64,000 bases of DNA from Xiphophorus maculatus (lineage: Eukaryota; Chordata; Actinopteri; Cyprinodontiformes; Poeciliidae): NCBI RefSeq assembly GCF_002775205.1, contig NC_036455.1, forward strand, positions 5,246,501 through 5,310,500. The letters run 5' to 3'. Of the stretch, positions 38,001-50,709 are shown piece after piece. Below the pieces are notes generated by a model, which made no database searches, was not told the origin of the DNA, and worked only from the letters and a program-made list of their open reading frames with translations. Numbering within the stretch: position 1 is the first letter of the stretch; every line of letters begins with the position of its first letter. Made by a program: the position numbers and the translations under genes.

Positions 38001-40237
38001 AACAGATGGGAGATGCAGGAGACGTGGTGCAGGGACAAACACACTGGAGGAGAAGAGAGATCCCAGTGGGATGATAGCAGCAGATTTCTGCTGCCCTGCT
38101 CTACCTGCAGTGGTGCGCTCTGTCAGGCTTGATGCTGCAGCACTTTGGACACTTGTACACAACCTGCCCCGGTTTGAGCTGCAGGCTTTCGATGAATTCT
38201 TTGGTTGCATTTCCTTTGGGCACGGCTCCCTGCGAGACAGGAGAGGAAATGAAAAACAAAAAGCAGTTTAGCTGAATTATCCATGAAAGTTTCTCCTTTG
38301 TAAACATAAACTACCTCTAGAAATATGTTCTATAAAAACCGACTACAACTTTTTTTTCTCCCGAGTGTCTGCGATGAATTAAACTGCTTCTAGAGAAGCA
38401 GAAGAAAAAAAGTCTAATCCTTTGTAGGAGTCAGATAAACTAAAACAGTCATGGAAAAAAAATTACATAGCCAGATTATTTATCTAAATAGAGTGATGGG
38501 TAATCCAAAGGTTTTCATAGATTCTTCAAACTATAAATCTGACATTTCCAGAAGGAGACTTAATAGTTTTGAAAGGATTTTTTCTTAGAAATTAGAACAA
38601 AAGCTGGTTTTCCTTTATTAAAAACAATTTATACAAAAATTGTGATATTGACTTGGTGACATGGAGAGGTTTGAGGGTCCAGATCGTAATAAGTCAATAA
38701 AAATACAGTAATAATAACATTTACTTCAATCATCTCTTCTGTTATTTGCACAATGGAGCATTATGGAAAATATGATAATTGTTGTGTAAGTGCTGAATAT
38801 AGTCATAATTTTATCAGAAAAAGACCAAAAAAACATCTTAAAATTATGAGAAAAATGTTTAAATGAGAAAAAAAAGTGTAGTTTTTATCAGGATCTTTTT
38901 CAAAATAAACAGTTTGTGAAACTGTTTCAAAGTCCTGCTTCTAATCATAATTTCATACTGATGTGTTTTATCTATAAAACTTATAGCAAAGTATAATTTC
39001 ACAAGATGCTCAACATTACTCATTTTAATTATTTTTTGTGTTCGAGTTTTTATAAAATTATAACTTTATTCTGATCATTTTAAACATTTATGCTTTTAAT
39101 AAAAAATAAAAAGTCTTAGCCTGGCCTTAATATTCCATTATACTGTAGTTGATCTGAATTCAAAGTCCAGAAACTGTAAAACAGGCTTGTCAGTAAAACA
39201 GGCTCTGCTTTAGTCATGATGACATCATTCTGAACTATAGAAACCAAGGAAATGCATTGGTGGAAGAAAAAAAAAAAAAGAAAGGATCACATTGATTTAT
39301 CACCCAGTCCTGGTCTGTGTAACACCACATGACCAATATCTTCTTAATTTAATATTTAAAAGAAGAAATACTTCATATCTGGATGATTTAGATAAAACCA
39401 AAGAAATCCTTACTGATTAACGGCAGTAGAGAACAGCTACACTGTTCAGTTACAAGGTTTGATGGACATTAAATTGTCCCAGAAGTTATTGCAATAAACA
39501 ATAAACAATTCTAGTAATATAATGGTATTCCCAAAGATCAATAAACTTTAAATTCTAATGAATATTCATCACTGGGACTGGAAAACGTTTTAAAATTTCT
39601 AAAATAAACTAAAAAAACAACAGAAAGAATAAATAAAATGAATTATGAAGTCTTGGTAAACAAAACTGTCCTTCAAATAAAGGAATAGTTGAGACCAAAG
39701 AACCAGAACAAAAACTTCTGTCATCAAGAGAGAGAGAGAAAAGAAGAGAAAAGAAGAGAAAAACGATAAATCATGCAAATGGAAATTATTGAGTTAATTT
39801 TAATTTATCATGTGATGCATGATAAATGCAAATTTTACAGGTTTGCATACTTCTTCTAACTGAGAATACATACATGTCTAAATGAATATTGTGGTTATGG
39901 AGTGTTTTTATGGGTTTAAAGTGGTTGGACTGACCGGGTCCGTGCACATCGCCCTGGCGTGAGAAGCGAGAGCGAGGAAGGCGAGGCCATTGAAGAGCAG
40001 CCCGTTGAAGAAGCTGTAGGCCACGTTTTTGGCTGGCAGCAGCAGGACGAACACCACCACAAACTCCGCGTAGAAGACCAGGAGCCAGGTGATGATGCCG
40101 CACACGATGCCGCAGCTGTCGCGAATAAACCACATGGTGCCGGAGCTGCTGCGGGGAGGAGGAGGGGCGCAGTGCTCGGGCTTCAGGTAGCCGGCTTGCC
40201 GCTCGATGTCTCTGTTGCGGTGCGCCGGGCTCTTCAT
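35072..40237 (-). CDS. zdhhc3: Palmitoyltransferase ZDHHC3 (GODZ)
   Basis: A DHHC-type S-acyltransferase of the Golgi that palmitoylates membrane and signalling proteins. Coding exons on the minus strand are 39935-40237, 38105-38229, 37078-37174, 36918-36999, 35898-36028 and 35072-35230, all with GT-AG introns and consistent phases, totalling 298 aa plus TGA. Exon 1 has [20 protein letters not shown] and further membrane segments. Exons 2-3 hold the Cys-rich domain ([16 protein letters not shown], then [19 protein letters not shown]) with the catalytic Cys in DHHC. Exons 4-5 carry two more membrane segments ([30 protein letters not shown]). Exon 6 ends [35 protein letters not shown] and the C-terminal Tyr-Gln-Tyr tail fit ZDHHC3 rather than ZDHHC7. 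Confidence 0.96.
39536..39822. repeat. Dispersed repeat in zdhhc3 intron, copy of 7788-8060
   Basis: Shares AAACTTTAAATTCTAATG, the AG-rich run and ACGATAAATCATGCA in the same order with 7788-8060. The copy is in the first coding intron of zdhhc3. Confidence 0.65.
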
Positions 40238-40238
40238 C

Positions 40239-40265
40239 CTACAGCGCCCGTCGCTCCAGTCTCAT
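40239..40265 (-). promoter_or_regulatory. Short upstream ORF in zdhhc3 leader
   Basis: After the inferred splice acceptor (exon start at 40266) the leader contains an ATG at 40265-40263 followed by eight sense codons (MRLERRAL) and TAG at 40241-40239. The stop ends one base before the main ATG at 40237. Because the uORF ATG is the first base triplet after the acceptor, translation could be attenuated or depend on leaky scanning. Confidence 0.55.
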
Positions 40266-40444
40266 GCTGCCAGGAGGCAGAAGGAGAACAGAGGCAGGGA
40301 TGGAGAAGAGGAAAGAGGCAGTTAGATGAGAGCTAAAGGTATGAAATAGCTGCTGTTCAAGTTTCAGACAACGTTTATGTCAAAATTCAGTTCTTTTCTA
40401 TGCAGATTTCAGGAGTTCTCTGCAGTTTTTAATGGAAACATTCA

Positions 40445-40779
40445 CACTGCGAAAACATAAAATCTCACCAAGTATTTTTTGTTTCGTTTCTAGTGCAAAT
40501 ATCTTAGCACACTTGAAATAAGACAAACTTAAAATGAAAAAGTAGTAGTTCAATTGATTATTTCACTAAAAACATGAACACTTCCTTGTTATAAGTGAAA
40601 TAGTCTGCCAGTGAAACTAGAACTTTTTCATCAATATTAAGGAATTATTTACTTAAAACAAGCTCCCCTTTCTTGCTGAAAAGTTATTTGTAAATTAAAG
40701 TCTCATTTTAAGTGTACTAAGATATTTGCACTAGAAACTCGACCAAAAATAGCTAATAAGATTTTGTGTTTTTGCAGTG
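40445..40779. mobile_element. CACTG-ended MITE in zdhhc3 5' intron
   Basis: A 335-bp palindromic element beginning CACTGCGAAAACATAAAATC and ending GATTTTGTGTTTTTGCAGTG. Inner inverted matches include TTTCTAGTGCAAATATCTTA against AAGATATTTGCACTAGAAAC. No coding capacity. Related to the element at 17646-18008. Confidence 0.82.
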
Positions 40780-42503
40780 CACTGTGTTTACGCCTCCACA
40801 ATTGTCAAGTTTTTAATCCAGAACCTGAACAAAATGCCCACTACTTGTGGGTGCAATTGCTGAGAAAATAAAATGCTGTCTTTCTTTCACTATTCCAGGC
40901 AATTTGGAAACAACTTTCTCAGTAATTGAATATTGTGAGAAAAACAAATCGATGTTTGGTTTACCAGAAACAAGCGTTTCCTTAATAATAATATAAATTA
41001 TTTACAATAACAAGGCTTTAAAAATGTTAAAATTAAGACTGGGAGAAAACACCCTAAAACTAAAGGCACTGAACCGATTGGTCAACCAGGACATATTCAT
41101 AACAAACACCAAAGTCAATATTTTCTTGAGTTCTCCCAATGAAATGCTACTTTAACAATAGAGGGCACCTTCAGTGAGCCTCATCCCTCTAGTTGAGCTG
41201 TGTGGACCAAAAGCTAAAACTGCTGGCAGCATATTCAGATACTCATCAATAATTTATGGGCATGTTTGACAGCCTGTTGCTGTAACGTGGCGACAGGATG
41301 GATGGTGGGATGACGGCACCTAATGAGGACAGAGCTCAACAACACACAGTTCCTTCATGTGGTTTCACCTGAACCTCATCTGGAGGCCAAAAACAACGGT
41401 TTGGTGACCGAACCTGTCAGTCCAGGTCTTATTGAACAGTCACTGTGACATTCAGCATGTTTTATTCATCACTTGGAGATTTTTTTTTTGCCTTCTAGAG
41501 CAACTAAGAAAACCTGTGAAACTAGAAAATCAGCAGCATAAGAAAAGGAACACTGGGAATATATTAGGGTGATTATAGATTCATGTTGACTAAAGATTAA
41601 ATACAAGTGCATGTAAAGGAATTAGAAAATAAAGGAGAAGTTTATTTATTTCAGTGACTGAATTAAACATTTAAAAATCATCTATCAAAGTGTTTATTTC
41701 TCACATCTAGTGAAAGCCCAGAATTCAGTTTTGAATATTACAAAAATCCAATCAATTTATTTTTGATGCTCCTGTGGGCTTACTGGAAAATATGCAAGCG
41801 TGATTTTTGCATAAACTGCTTCATCAGTGCAGAGTTTGGAATAATCACACTGTATGCTTGGATGAACAAATGAATAGATAGATGACTGAGTGAATACTTG
41901 AATGGAATATGATCAAATAGATGGTAGGATGAACAGGTAGCAGCGTAAACAAATGGATGGATGGATGGACTAAACTTTAAACCAATTAAACTTTTAGAAA
42001 AATGAATATGAGGAAAAGCATAGAAATACATTTTCTCCATTTTTATTCAGACCTGAAACTGTCCTCTTATGCTATCCAGATCTAATATTAATAAAAATTT
42101 ATATTATGGAGGTAAAATGAAATAAAATACAAATAATTATAAAATAAAGACATATTATTAAATATAATGTTATCTGTCCAAACAACTGCTGCAGTAATTA
42201 TTTTCAAAAGACTAAAATACTAAAGACTAAAATTAACAATATTACACCTGAACGTCACTGAGTGAAACTCAGTTCTTTTTTTCAGCTGAACTAAATGTTT
42301 GAATGACAACTTGAACAGATAATATCAGATCTTGTGAAAGCGGTTGATTTATTTCCAGAAAGATTTAAAGATAGAACTTCAACCAGGAAGTTAACTCCGA
42401 CAACTGGAGCAGAGCAGGAATCAGGTTTTCCAACAGTTTATAGCCGGAATCCAGTTCAATTAGGATGTTTTTAAGTGCTTTTTCCTCTAGCTGAACAACT
42501 CAC
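40780..42503. other. zdhhc3 5' intron
   Basis: Inferred intron between the leader exon and the first coding exon of zdhhc3. It holds a short GATG tract at about 41955-41970. No other gene is supported. Confidence 0.45.
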
Positions 42504-42690
42504 CTCTCGGTTTTTCTGATTCCGTCCGTGTTTTCTTGTAGTTTTTCGCTTCTTTCAAGGTTTCGGAGAGTGAAACGACGCCAACCCGGGGTCTGCACTC
42601 CGCTCCGCCGCGGCGTTTGCTAGCTCACTCCAAGCTAACCTCTCCGATGTCCGCGCCGCCGCTCCCGTCCTCACAGCCGCCTCTGTCTCA
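42504..42690 (-). other. Probable non-coding exon 1 of zdhhc3 with CpG-rich promoter
   Basis: On the minus strand a strong donor (CCGAGAG followed by GTGAGTT, exon end 42504) closes a GC- and CpG-rich block typical of a vertebrate promoter and leader. It would splice to the acceptor at 40266 just upstream of the zdhhc3 start codon (CCTGGCAG). The right limit (transcription start) is approximate. Confidence 0.6.
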
Positions 42691-43045
42691 CGCTGCTGCT
42701 TGTTTCTTAATTTGTTATATCAATAAAAAATAAACGCTATTGAAACTCGGCTCGGCTCCGGAGCTTCCCTACTCGGTAACATCCAGGGAGCTCTGCGGGG
42801 AAATGAAGGCAACAAATCGGATCCATCCAACCAGGAAGTCTGGTGCCCTCTTCGCCTGAAAAAGGGCGTGTGTGCCCTGAGCGTGGACTGTCAGGTTTCT
42901 GTCAGATTCTCAATGCAGGCCAGTTGACCAATCAAATCAAGAGAAGTTTGCGACTGTATTAGCTTTGAGGTTGTTAATGTATTTTTCCAATAGGGAATAA
43001 AACAGCTTGGTCGCCATCCAAATAAAAATTCCAAATATTTTTTAG

Positions 43046-43050
<5 letters not shown>

Positions 43051-43076
<26 letters not shown>
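43051..43076. repeat. Poly-T tract
   Basis: An uninterrupted run of T residues. The poly-lysine minus-strand frame over 42891-43154 derives from it and is not a gene. Confidence 0.95.
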
Positions 43077-43079
<3 letters not shown>

Positions 43080-43359
43080 ATACTTAAAATCAAAATCCAA
43101 TATGGCTGCTGCATGATTACAGTACACAAGTACAGTAATATTAGAATTAATCACACTTCTTATTTAACTTTTTAATTAATTTGAATAATAATAATCTGAA
43201 TTTGACTACATTGTTTGATAACTAGGATCAACAGGTGCATAGTGAGCACCAATATTAATATCCTTAAGAATGCTAAAGTAAGGTTTTGACTTTCTCAGAA
43301 GAATATCTACTATTAAGGAAGGAAAGTTATTTGGTTAGCTTAAGTTTTGGAAACAGCAT

Positions 43360-44355
43360 GGCTCTGCTTTCCTCCTGTTCGCCGGGTCTCGAGCAGATGT
43401 CGTCACGGCCGGCAAGAAACGGCGATGCACAATGACGTCACAGAAATGCAGAGTTTAATTCAATAGAAAACACCGTATGAATTTAACAAGAAACTTCAGA
43501 GTACACAGAAGTACATTCTTTACCTGAGACAAAAGAATTAAAAGAAAAAGAACAAAGGCGCCTTTGGAGACAGCTGATGCTTAAAAGCAAAACAGGGCAG
43601 TTGTCTGAATTCTTATTATTGAGCATTCCCTTTTCTAGTGAAGGCGTTTCTCTTTGTTAATATATGCAAATAGGGCGTACCTCTGTTTTGACCAACCAAG
43701 AGCTACCTTGGAAAAAACTTAGACCTTCCCCTGAGTTTTAATGACAAATATCAAGAGTCATTCTAGTTATTAAAATTATAAGTTATTTTCACAAAACCTA
43801 TCTTACTCCTCTGCAGTCAGCTTCTCCAAAGATTTGAATCTTTACCTTATCACAAACAATAATGAGATAGAAGTCTTTTTCATCCTGTAAAACATAACAT
43901 TCAAACCATTCCCTTTTGATTCCGATATTGTCATAGTTAGTACATTTTCAAATACAGTCCATTTAACTAGATTAGTACTTGTAACTTGGGTAATATATTT
44001 TAATCTAACACACTATTGCTATTAATATTAAGAAGGTGTATCAGAAATTAAACCTCAGTGTTTCCAAGATTCCTAAGTTGTGATCAACTCCAGATGCAAC
44101 TCTGAGCTCCTGAGAAACCCCCGACCTCTGACCTGCGAGCCGGGGAAGATATTCTTTATGGCCTCCTAATTTAAAACCTTTCAAGAGCTTTGTGTTTTAT
44201 GGCTGATCTAAGTTACAGCCTTGCCAGAAGAATGTTTATCTGTGAACTCCTGCTTGCATCTGCTTTTGTCCAAAGGAATGTTGGTCTACTTAAACACACA
44301 TGGCATTAGCTTAACTATATTAAACCATCAAAAATAGCCATGATTCCTTAACACT
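43360..44355 (-). mobile_element. Possible LTR-like block (low confidence)
   Basis: On the minus strand this block runs from TGTTAAGGAATCATGG to a CpG-rich tail (CTCGAGACCCGGCGAACAGG), with an ATTAAA-type signal shortly before the tail. That order resembles the U3-R-U5 layout of a retroviral LTR. No convincing target-site duplication, primer-binding site or internal genes were seen, so it could equally be ordinary intergenic sequence. Confidence 0.25.
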
Positions 44356-44515
44356 ACATGTGCACAATTACTGCTATCGTTGTGGTGAATTCTAGTGCAA
44401 CTACATTAAAAACACAGTTTTCCAACTCACTTTCTCATGTTCATCAGTTCAAGTGTGAATTATAGACAAAAAAGCTTTCCAATAAACATTTCTGAAATTT
44501 TAAAAAGTAAAGTCA

Positions 44516-44575
44516 GTCAACTTTATTTGTATTGCACATTTCAGCAACAAGCAGTTCAAAGTGCTTTATACCATA
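44516..44575. repeat. Dispersed fish repeat fragment
   Basis: The sequence CTTTATTTGTATTGCACATT with TTCAGCAACAAGCAGTTCAA recurs in degraded form at 22075-22129, where a solo LTR interrupts it. It appears to be the end of an interspersed retroelement; the family is not resolved. Confidence 0.5.
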
Positions 44576-45431
44576 ACTACACAAGATAGTAACTAATTAT
44601 GCAACAACCAACAAACATTCAACTAAATGCCATCATAAAAATATCAAGCAAATATTCATCAGATGTGTTGATCAATATTTCACTTACAACTAATCAAAGC
44701 CAAATTTGAATATATGGGTTTTTAGTCTTGATTTAAAGGAACTCAGTATTTCAGATGTTTTGCAGTTTTGCAGTTTTAACAAATACGGGAAAAAAAACAT
44801 TTTTATTTTACAAAAGTTACATACTGTAGCTTCAACGCCTGATGGAGCATTGTCTTGCATAACAATCATTGTCTTTTGGAAAGAGACAGACTTCTTCCTG
44901 TACCACTCCTTGAAGAAAATGTCTTCTAAAACCCATCAGCAGATTTCGGAGCTGATTTAGAGCCGAAAATTATCTTTATTTATACCATTTCATTTTATGC
45001 AGGATTTATAAAGGATACAAAATACAGTTGATGTTATAAGAATTAGAGGAATAAACACAAGGAAGGAAAAAGGTTAAGAACTGGTCATAGTTCTTTGAAT
45101 GCACTTCTACTTAAGATGCTGTAATACAACATAAACTATGGAACATGGCTTTATTAGTTTCAGGAAATATGTGTCACAAAGAAAATAATTGAGTATAGAA
45201 CTCGGTTTTATTAAGAAACTGAAAATTGAAAATGTAGTTGCTTCAGTTAAATAGCAATGAAGGGAAAAGAATTTCATTTTTGAAAAATACTGGGCTCAGG
45301 AGAATTTAAGGAAATGTAATGCGTAGTAAAATCCGAGAGATGGCAGCAGTGCAACATCGATTGACGCCAGCTGCCGTTAAAAACTGTAGAAGAAGAAGGA
45401 AAAAGCAGCGAAGAAGAGTAAAAAAAACAAT

Positions 45432-48400
45432 ATGGCAACAGTACAAGTCAGCGAGGCTGAGAAAGTTTACATCCTACACGGAATACGGGTAAGATTTCAC
45501 CTCTTCTCGTCACCGTGAAGGTGAACTGTTGTGTTAAGAGGTAAATAGTTTGTTCGCCATCGCGGGTGCGTGTTTTTAAACGCTTTCTGCGGTGCTGATC
45601 AGGATGATTTACGGGTGGATGGAAGAGGCTGCGAGGACTACAGACACATGGAGGTAGAAACAGATGTGGTGTCCAACACTGATGGATCCGCTAAAGTAAC
45701 TCTGGTAAAGATAAGTTTCATCTTCTCATTTTGTATGTAAACAACTCAAATAAAACACAAGCGTCAGATTAGAGCGAATTACACCAAATGTCAGTTTGTA
45801 AGAAAATCTGGTCCACTATTTTTCATTCTACAGTCATTTAGTCACTTTCGGGTCCAGCTGCTCCATGAAGTCTAATTTAACGCTAATTGTGGTTCAGTTT
45901 GTTCCACATGTGTCTCTGATCGTCTCCCATTGATCCTCTCAGGGACACACTGCAGTTCTGGTTGGGATCAAGGCTGAGATCGGAAAACCGAGGCCGATGA
46001 TTGCAAACCAGGGATATTTGGAGTTCTTCGTCGACTGGTGGGTTGTGGTGTTTATACCGAATTTGATTTCTGATTTTAATAGATTTTTTTTTTCCCCTTA
46101 ATAAAAATGACAAAATATTTTTCCTTTGGTGAGTTTACCTGAATTCAAAGTCGAAATAAATAAAAACTGTAAAACGCTCTTATCAAAGAAGATGGTCGTT
46201 TTTGGGCGGGTTAATATCACTCAGAGGAAAAAATTAGTAAATTTGCTATATTTAAAAATTGATACAATTCTGGTTTATCTTCAGCCAGTTCTCAAGCCTT
46301 TAAGTGACTATTTTAATGTCAATATGGTCTTAAAATCACATAGAGCTGCAGTCCGTGACTGCTGGTCCTGTCATATTATTATGTCATATTTCAAGAACAT
46401 TAAACAACATTTTTGAGCATATAATTATAATCTAGTATAAATGATGATTTATTAAAAATGTAGCACTGACCGCTATCACCTGTTTTCTCTGGTTCATGTG
46501 CGGTACAATAATATTGAAAGCCTTGTTTTAAAACTATCCACTAGAGGGCGGTGTTGTGCTATCTTACATTTTTGGCAATAGATTAGAGCGGAATTTCACA
46601 AAAACGTGAATCACCCTCAGCTCTGTCATATCTATAAAAAAATAAATAAAAGCCCTCAATGGGATATCTTGGTATGCCTCCAGTCCACCATGTTGTTCTT
46701 CCCTCTGTCAATCATCAGCTCAGCCAATGCAACCCCAGAGTTTGAGGGCAGAGGAGGTGAAGAGCTGGGGACGGAGCTGAGTAACACCCTCTACAAAGTC
46801 TTCAACAACCAGCACAGCTTGGATCTGAAGAGCCTCTGCATAAGTCCTGGAGAGCACTGCTGGGTGCTTTATGTGGATGTGTTGGTGAGTTCAAGGCCCC
46901 GGGGTCACCTGGCTTAAGAAGGAAGTACCTTCAACATGAAACTGTCACTATGTTGTGACAATTTGGTGTGAGGCAGATAATCTGTCTCATTAGCACAGAC
47001 ATGATAGGCAGCCTCCTCCTGACTCTGGTTGTTTTTGACTGGGAGTGGTGCATTTCTGCAGACAGCAATAGTAACTCAGGGAGAAGGCAGAACAGCTTGA
47101 TCTTTTCAGATTATCTGTCTCATATTAAATTGTGACAACATGATGACCGTTTTCACAAATATGGAGCTAAAATATTTGTTGATGGGAGAGGAAAATATTA
47201 GTTTGCCTTTCCACCTTTAATTCCTATGATGTTCAGGATCCAATGACTATTATTATCCCCACTCATAACCACAGGCACTCAGCTGTGTGTGTATGGAGGA
47301 ATTTAAAGGTGCCTAAACTCATGGAATATATAAAGAAATGATACAAATTCCTTCTGCTCATAGCCAAAACGGGAAGAGATTTAATGCACATCTGCAGAAC
47401 CAAAACATCACATTTACAGGAATCCAAAATCTCTTGACTTCTGCTTCTGACATCAGCTTTTTATAGACTCCCAGCTCTACTGGTATGTATTGGGAAGCTT
47501 CGACCAACAGTGTTACTCCCCTTCATTTGCGTAGCAATTCTGGCTCCGTGTTACACTGGATGTGTATTTGGAAGTACTGAGAATTGGGAGTTGACCTCCT
47601 GGAATCAAATCTGCTCCATCAGAAGTCATTAGTCAAGTTGTTTATTCCTTATCAGAGATTCTTTCCCAAGTCTTGGGCTCCGGCCCGATTCCTTTGCAGG
47701 TAAGCAGGGGAAAAGTCGGGTGCCAGAATGTTCGTGCACAACAGCTTAAAACTAACATCTTTCCTGTCTTAAGTGATTGCTGTTCCACATCTCTCCAAAT
47801 CTGAATTCCTTCCTGACTTCTAGGTCAGATTAGTTGATGAGTTCAAGGCCCCCAGTCCATTTGACACAGTACATTTCTTTTAGGTTAAAACATATCTTAG
47901 TGCGAACCAACCAAACATAATTTTTAACTATTAATATAATTATATTCCTCTACATGTGGAGGTTGGTACTGCTGGATCTAGTTGTTAACACTTGGACACA
48001 CACACCACCTCCAGATCCTTCCCAACAATAAAATATGAAATTTCCTGTTTGACTTTGTGTTTTCTGTTTAAAACGCCTTTCATTTGATCCAAATGGATAA
48101 ACTCTAACATTATTGAGTTCCCTCCTCAGCTTCTTCAGTGTGATGGGAATTTGTACGACGCCATCTCAGTAGCGATCAAAGCTGCTCTCTTCAACACTAA
48201 GTGAGTTTGTTTAGTTCGTATTACTCCATTAACTTTGATCTAAACTGATTTCCTCTACAAACAAAGAACTAAAAAAACCGAAGTTGGAAAAATGAGCCAT
48301 GTTCTGGTTTCCTCACCGACAGAATTCCCAAAGTTCACATCTCATCCGATGAAGAAGGAGGGAAGGAGATCGAGCTCTCTGACGACCCGTATGACTGCAT

Positions 48401-49280
48401 GAGACTCGATGTGGAAAACGTTCCCTGCATAGTGACTTTATGCAAGGTGAGCTCCCAGCTGACGTGTTCAGACAGAAACTAGATTTGACATGGATGATTA
48501 AGGCCGGCTGGGTTTTTGTGTGCAGATCGGCCACAGACACGTGGTGGATGCCACCCTGCAGGAGAAGGCCTGCTCTGTGGCGAGCCTCATCATCTCCGTC
48601 ACACACAAAGGAATAATCACCTGCAGCAGGAAGGTGGGGAGAGGCAGCCTGGACCCAGAGAGCATCTGTGAGATGATAGAGGTGACAACTCTGACTTCCT
48701 GTTCCTCGATTTTATTCTGCTTTAAACTCACAAAACTATAATCTGACAGGGTAAGACTTTATCTGAAGGGGTAAGACTGACATGACAGTGTCATTAATAT
48801 GATGTAACACCTGTCAGGAATGTGATTGACTGTTGTCATGAAGTGTCATAAATAATGACACTTTTATTATAAAGTTGACACTTTGAATTGACTTCTAATG
48901 CAACTTTGCAATTAAAGGGTAATTATTTACCAAATGGTATTTCATGACAGCAGTTATAAACATTTATGAAGACTCCTTTCTCTTCAAATAAAGTGTTACC
49001 TCTTAAAGTTTTAAAGACTTTAGATTGTTTCTCTTGGCATTCTGTATATCAAGTCATTTTACTCAAAGATAAGAAAGCGTTGTAAGAACAAGCTTTCATT
49101 TTATATGCGTTCAGGTATCTTTGGAAACCAAGTTTGAGCCAGTCACGCCTTGCATCGTTTCATTTCTCTCTGCAGGCAGGAAAACGAGTAGGAAAAGCTC
49201 TCCACCCTCCTCTCATGAAGCTGCTGCAGCAGGAGGAGAGTCTGGGCAATAAGAGACAGAAAGTCGGCTTCCTTGGCTAA
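45432..49280 (+). CDS. exosc7: Exosome complex component RRP42
   Basis: A non-catalytic RNase PH-like subunit of the RNA exosome ring, acting in nuclear and cytoplasmic 3'-5' RNA processing. Eight exons: 45432-45488, 45603-45704, 45943-46037, 46719-46884, 48130-48200, 48323-48446, 48526-48681 and 49176-49280 (TAA). All have GT-AG introns and compatible phases, totalling 291 aa, the same as the human protein. Diagnostic stretches are MATVQVSEAEKVYILHGIR, DDLRVDGRGCEDYRHMEVET, ATPEFEGRGGEELGTEL, CISPGEHCWVLYVDVL, IELSDDPYDCMRLDVENVP and the C-terminus KRQKVGFLG. The start ATG has a good context (AATATGG). Intron 3 carries a CTCF-like motif. A broken duplicate of its 3' part lies at 54727-55415. 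Confidence 0.97.
46538..46552 (+). promoter_or_regulatory. CTCF-like motif in exosc7 intron 3
   Basis: CCACTAGAGGGCGGT fits the known CTCF core pattern NCANNAGRNGGCRSY at every position. The same 15 bases are conserved in the exosc7 pseudogene at 54843-54857. Binding is inferred from motif only. Confidence 0.5.
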
Positions 49281-49389
49281 AATCACCTTTTTATGATGTT
49301 TGTATTTTCATGTTTATGTAATTTTCTACTAAAAATATATTTGTACACTTCTGTTGTCATGGTGCACTTTTATTCTAATGTGTTTTGTG

Positions 49390-50400
49390 TTATTGAAAAA
49401 CTAATTTATTAATCATTAAGTTCAAAGGGTAAAACATACACCTTTATAAATACTCATCTATTTAATACTCGTCCAACCTTGCTGAGAGCTGGAGGGAGAT
49501 TTCTAATCAAACACGTTTGAGTAATTTATCATCACCACCTTAATAAATGCAGAAGTTTTGGGTCTACCATAAACAATGCTCCATACAAAGAAAGTGGACA
49601 CAAAATTCAAGTGCTTTAGTCATGAGATAAAGGATCAAATGTGTATGTTTTTAATAAACATATTGAAAACAAACAACGTTTGACGTTATTGCGCCCTTTA
49701 GTGCGCATGCGGAACACTTTCAGGTCGTTTGACGTTCACACTGGAAAATTACGCTAATTTTCTGAAATTAGAGTAATGCAAGCAACAAGAAGGAGGCAGT
49801 TTGTCTCAGGTAGAAGGATAAAGCTGAGACATAACTCCAAAACAAAAGGTTTAACCAAGTCATGCAGTGATCCATGAAGCTTGTAGTTTCACTTTTGTTT
49901 GCAGCTTCTCCACAGTGCTGCTGTTTCCCATAAGTATGGGAGAGGAAGGGAATAACAATTCATAAAGTCTAAAAGATACACCATAATAATTATTCATCTA
50001 TTGCTGAGAAGCAGGGGTTAATTTTTAATTGAACACAGTTGATTAATTAATTATCACCACCTCTATAAAGGCAGGAGTTTTGTGTCTGTCAGAAACAATG
50101 CTCCATACAAAGACACAGAACACACAATCCATGTGTTTTATTCATAAAGTAAAGGATCAAATATGCTATTTATGGTATTCTTTAAATGAATTTTCTTAAA
50201 TTAAGGTGATACAAGCAACAGGAATGAGGGAGTTTGTCCCAGGTGGAAGGATAAAACAGACATAACTCCAAAACAAAAGATTTAACATAATTAACCGAAT
50301 CACGCAGTGATCCATGAAGCTTGTTGTAGTTTTACTTTTGTTTTCAGTTTCTCCTCAGTGCTGCTATTTCCTATAAATGTGGGAGAGGAGGGGGAGAGCA
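49390..50400. repeat. Diverged tandem duplication downstream of exosc7
   Basis: Sequence at about 49470-49940 recurs at about 50000-50395 in the same order, with shared blocks such as AACAATGCTCCATACAAAGA, AGGATCAAAT, GACATAACTCCAAAACAAAA, GCAGTGATCCATGAAGCTTG and CAGTGCTGCT. The two units are each about 450 bp and differ by many substitutions and indels, so the duplication is old. No coding frame. Confidence 0.7.
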
Positions 50401-50709
50401 GCCTGAGTGAACATCTGTAGACTTTGGAGACAAAATTAAAGTGTAACATCAGTATTATTGTTATATGACTCACCTTGATGTATGCAATACGTTATTGTAT
50501 ATATCAGGCTATTACACAGTTTAATCTGGAGAGAACTCACCCTCAAGATTAACGCTGTTATTTATTTTTACTTAATGGAGATTACCTTAGAGTTCACTGC
50601 AGCTCCTATTGTTAAGTTTGTAAATATCTTTTTCTTTTATATACTCATTATTATCTTTAAGAATGGAGAGATTTCTGTTCTTTCTTTAAGTATGTGTTTC
50701 TTGGAGTGA

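Noticed and set aside
35072-40237. Identification of the DHHC gene as zdhhc7
   Set aside because: The exon 2 and C-terminal sequences match ZDHHC3, and the neighbouring tmem42 and exosc7 are those of the ZDHHC3 locus.
42891-43154. Frame with poly-lysine
   Set aside because: It is made by a poly-T tract on the plus strand.
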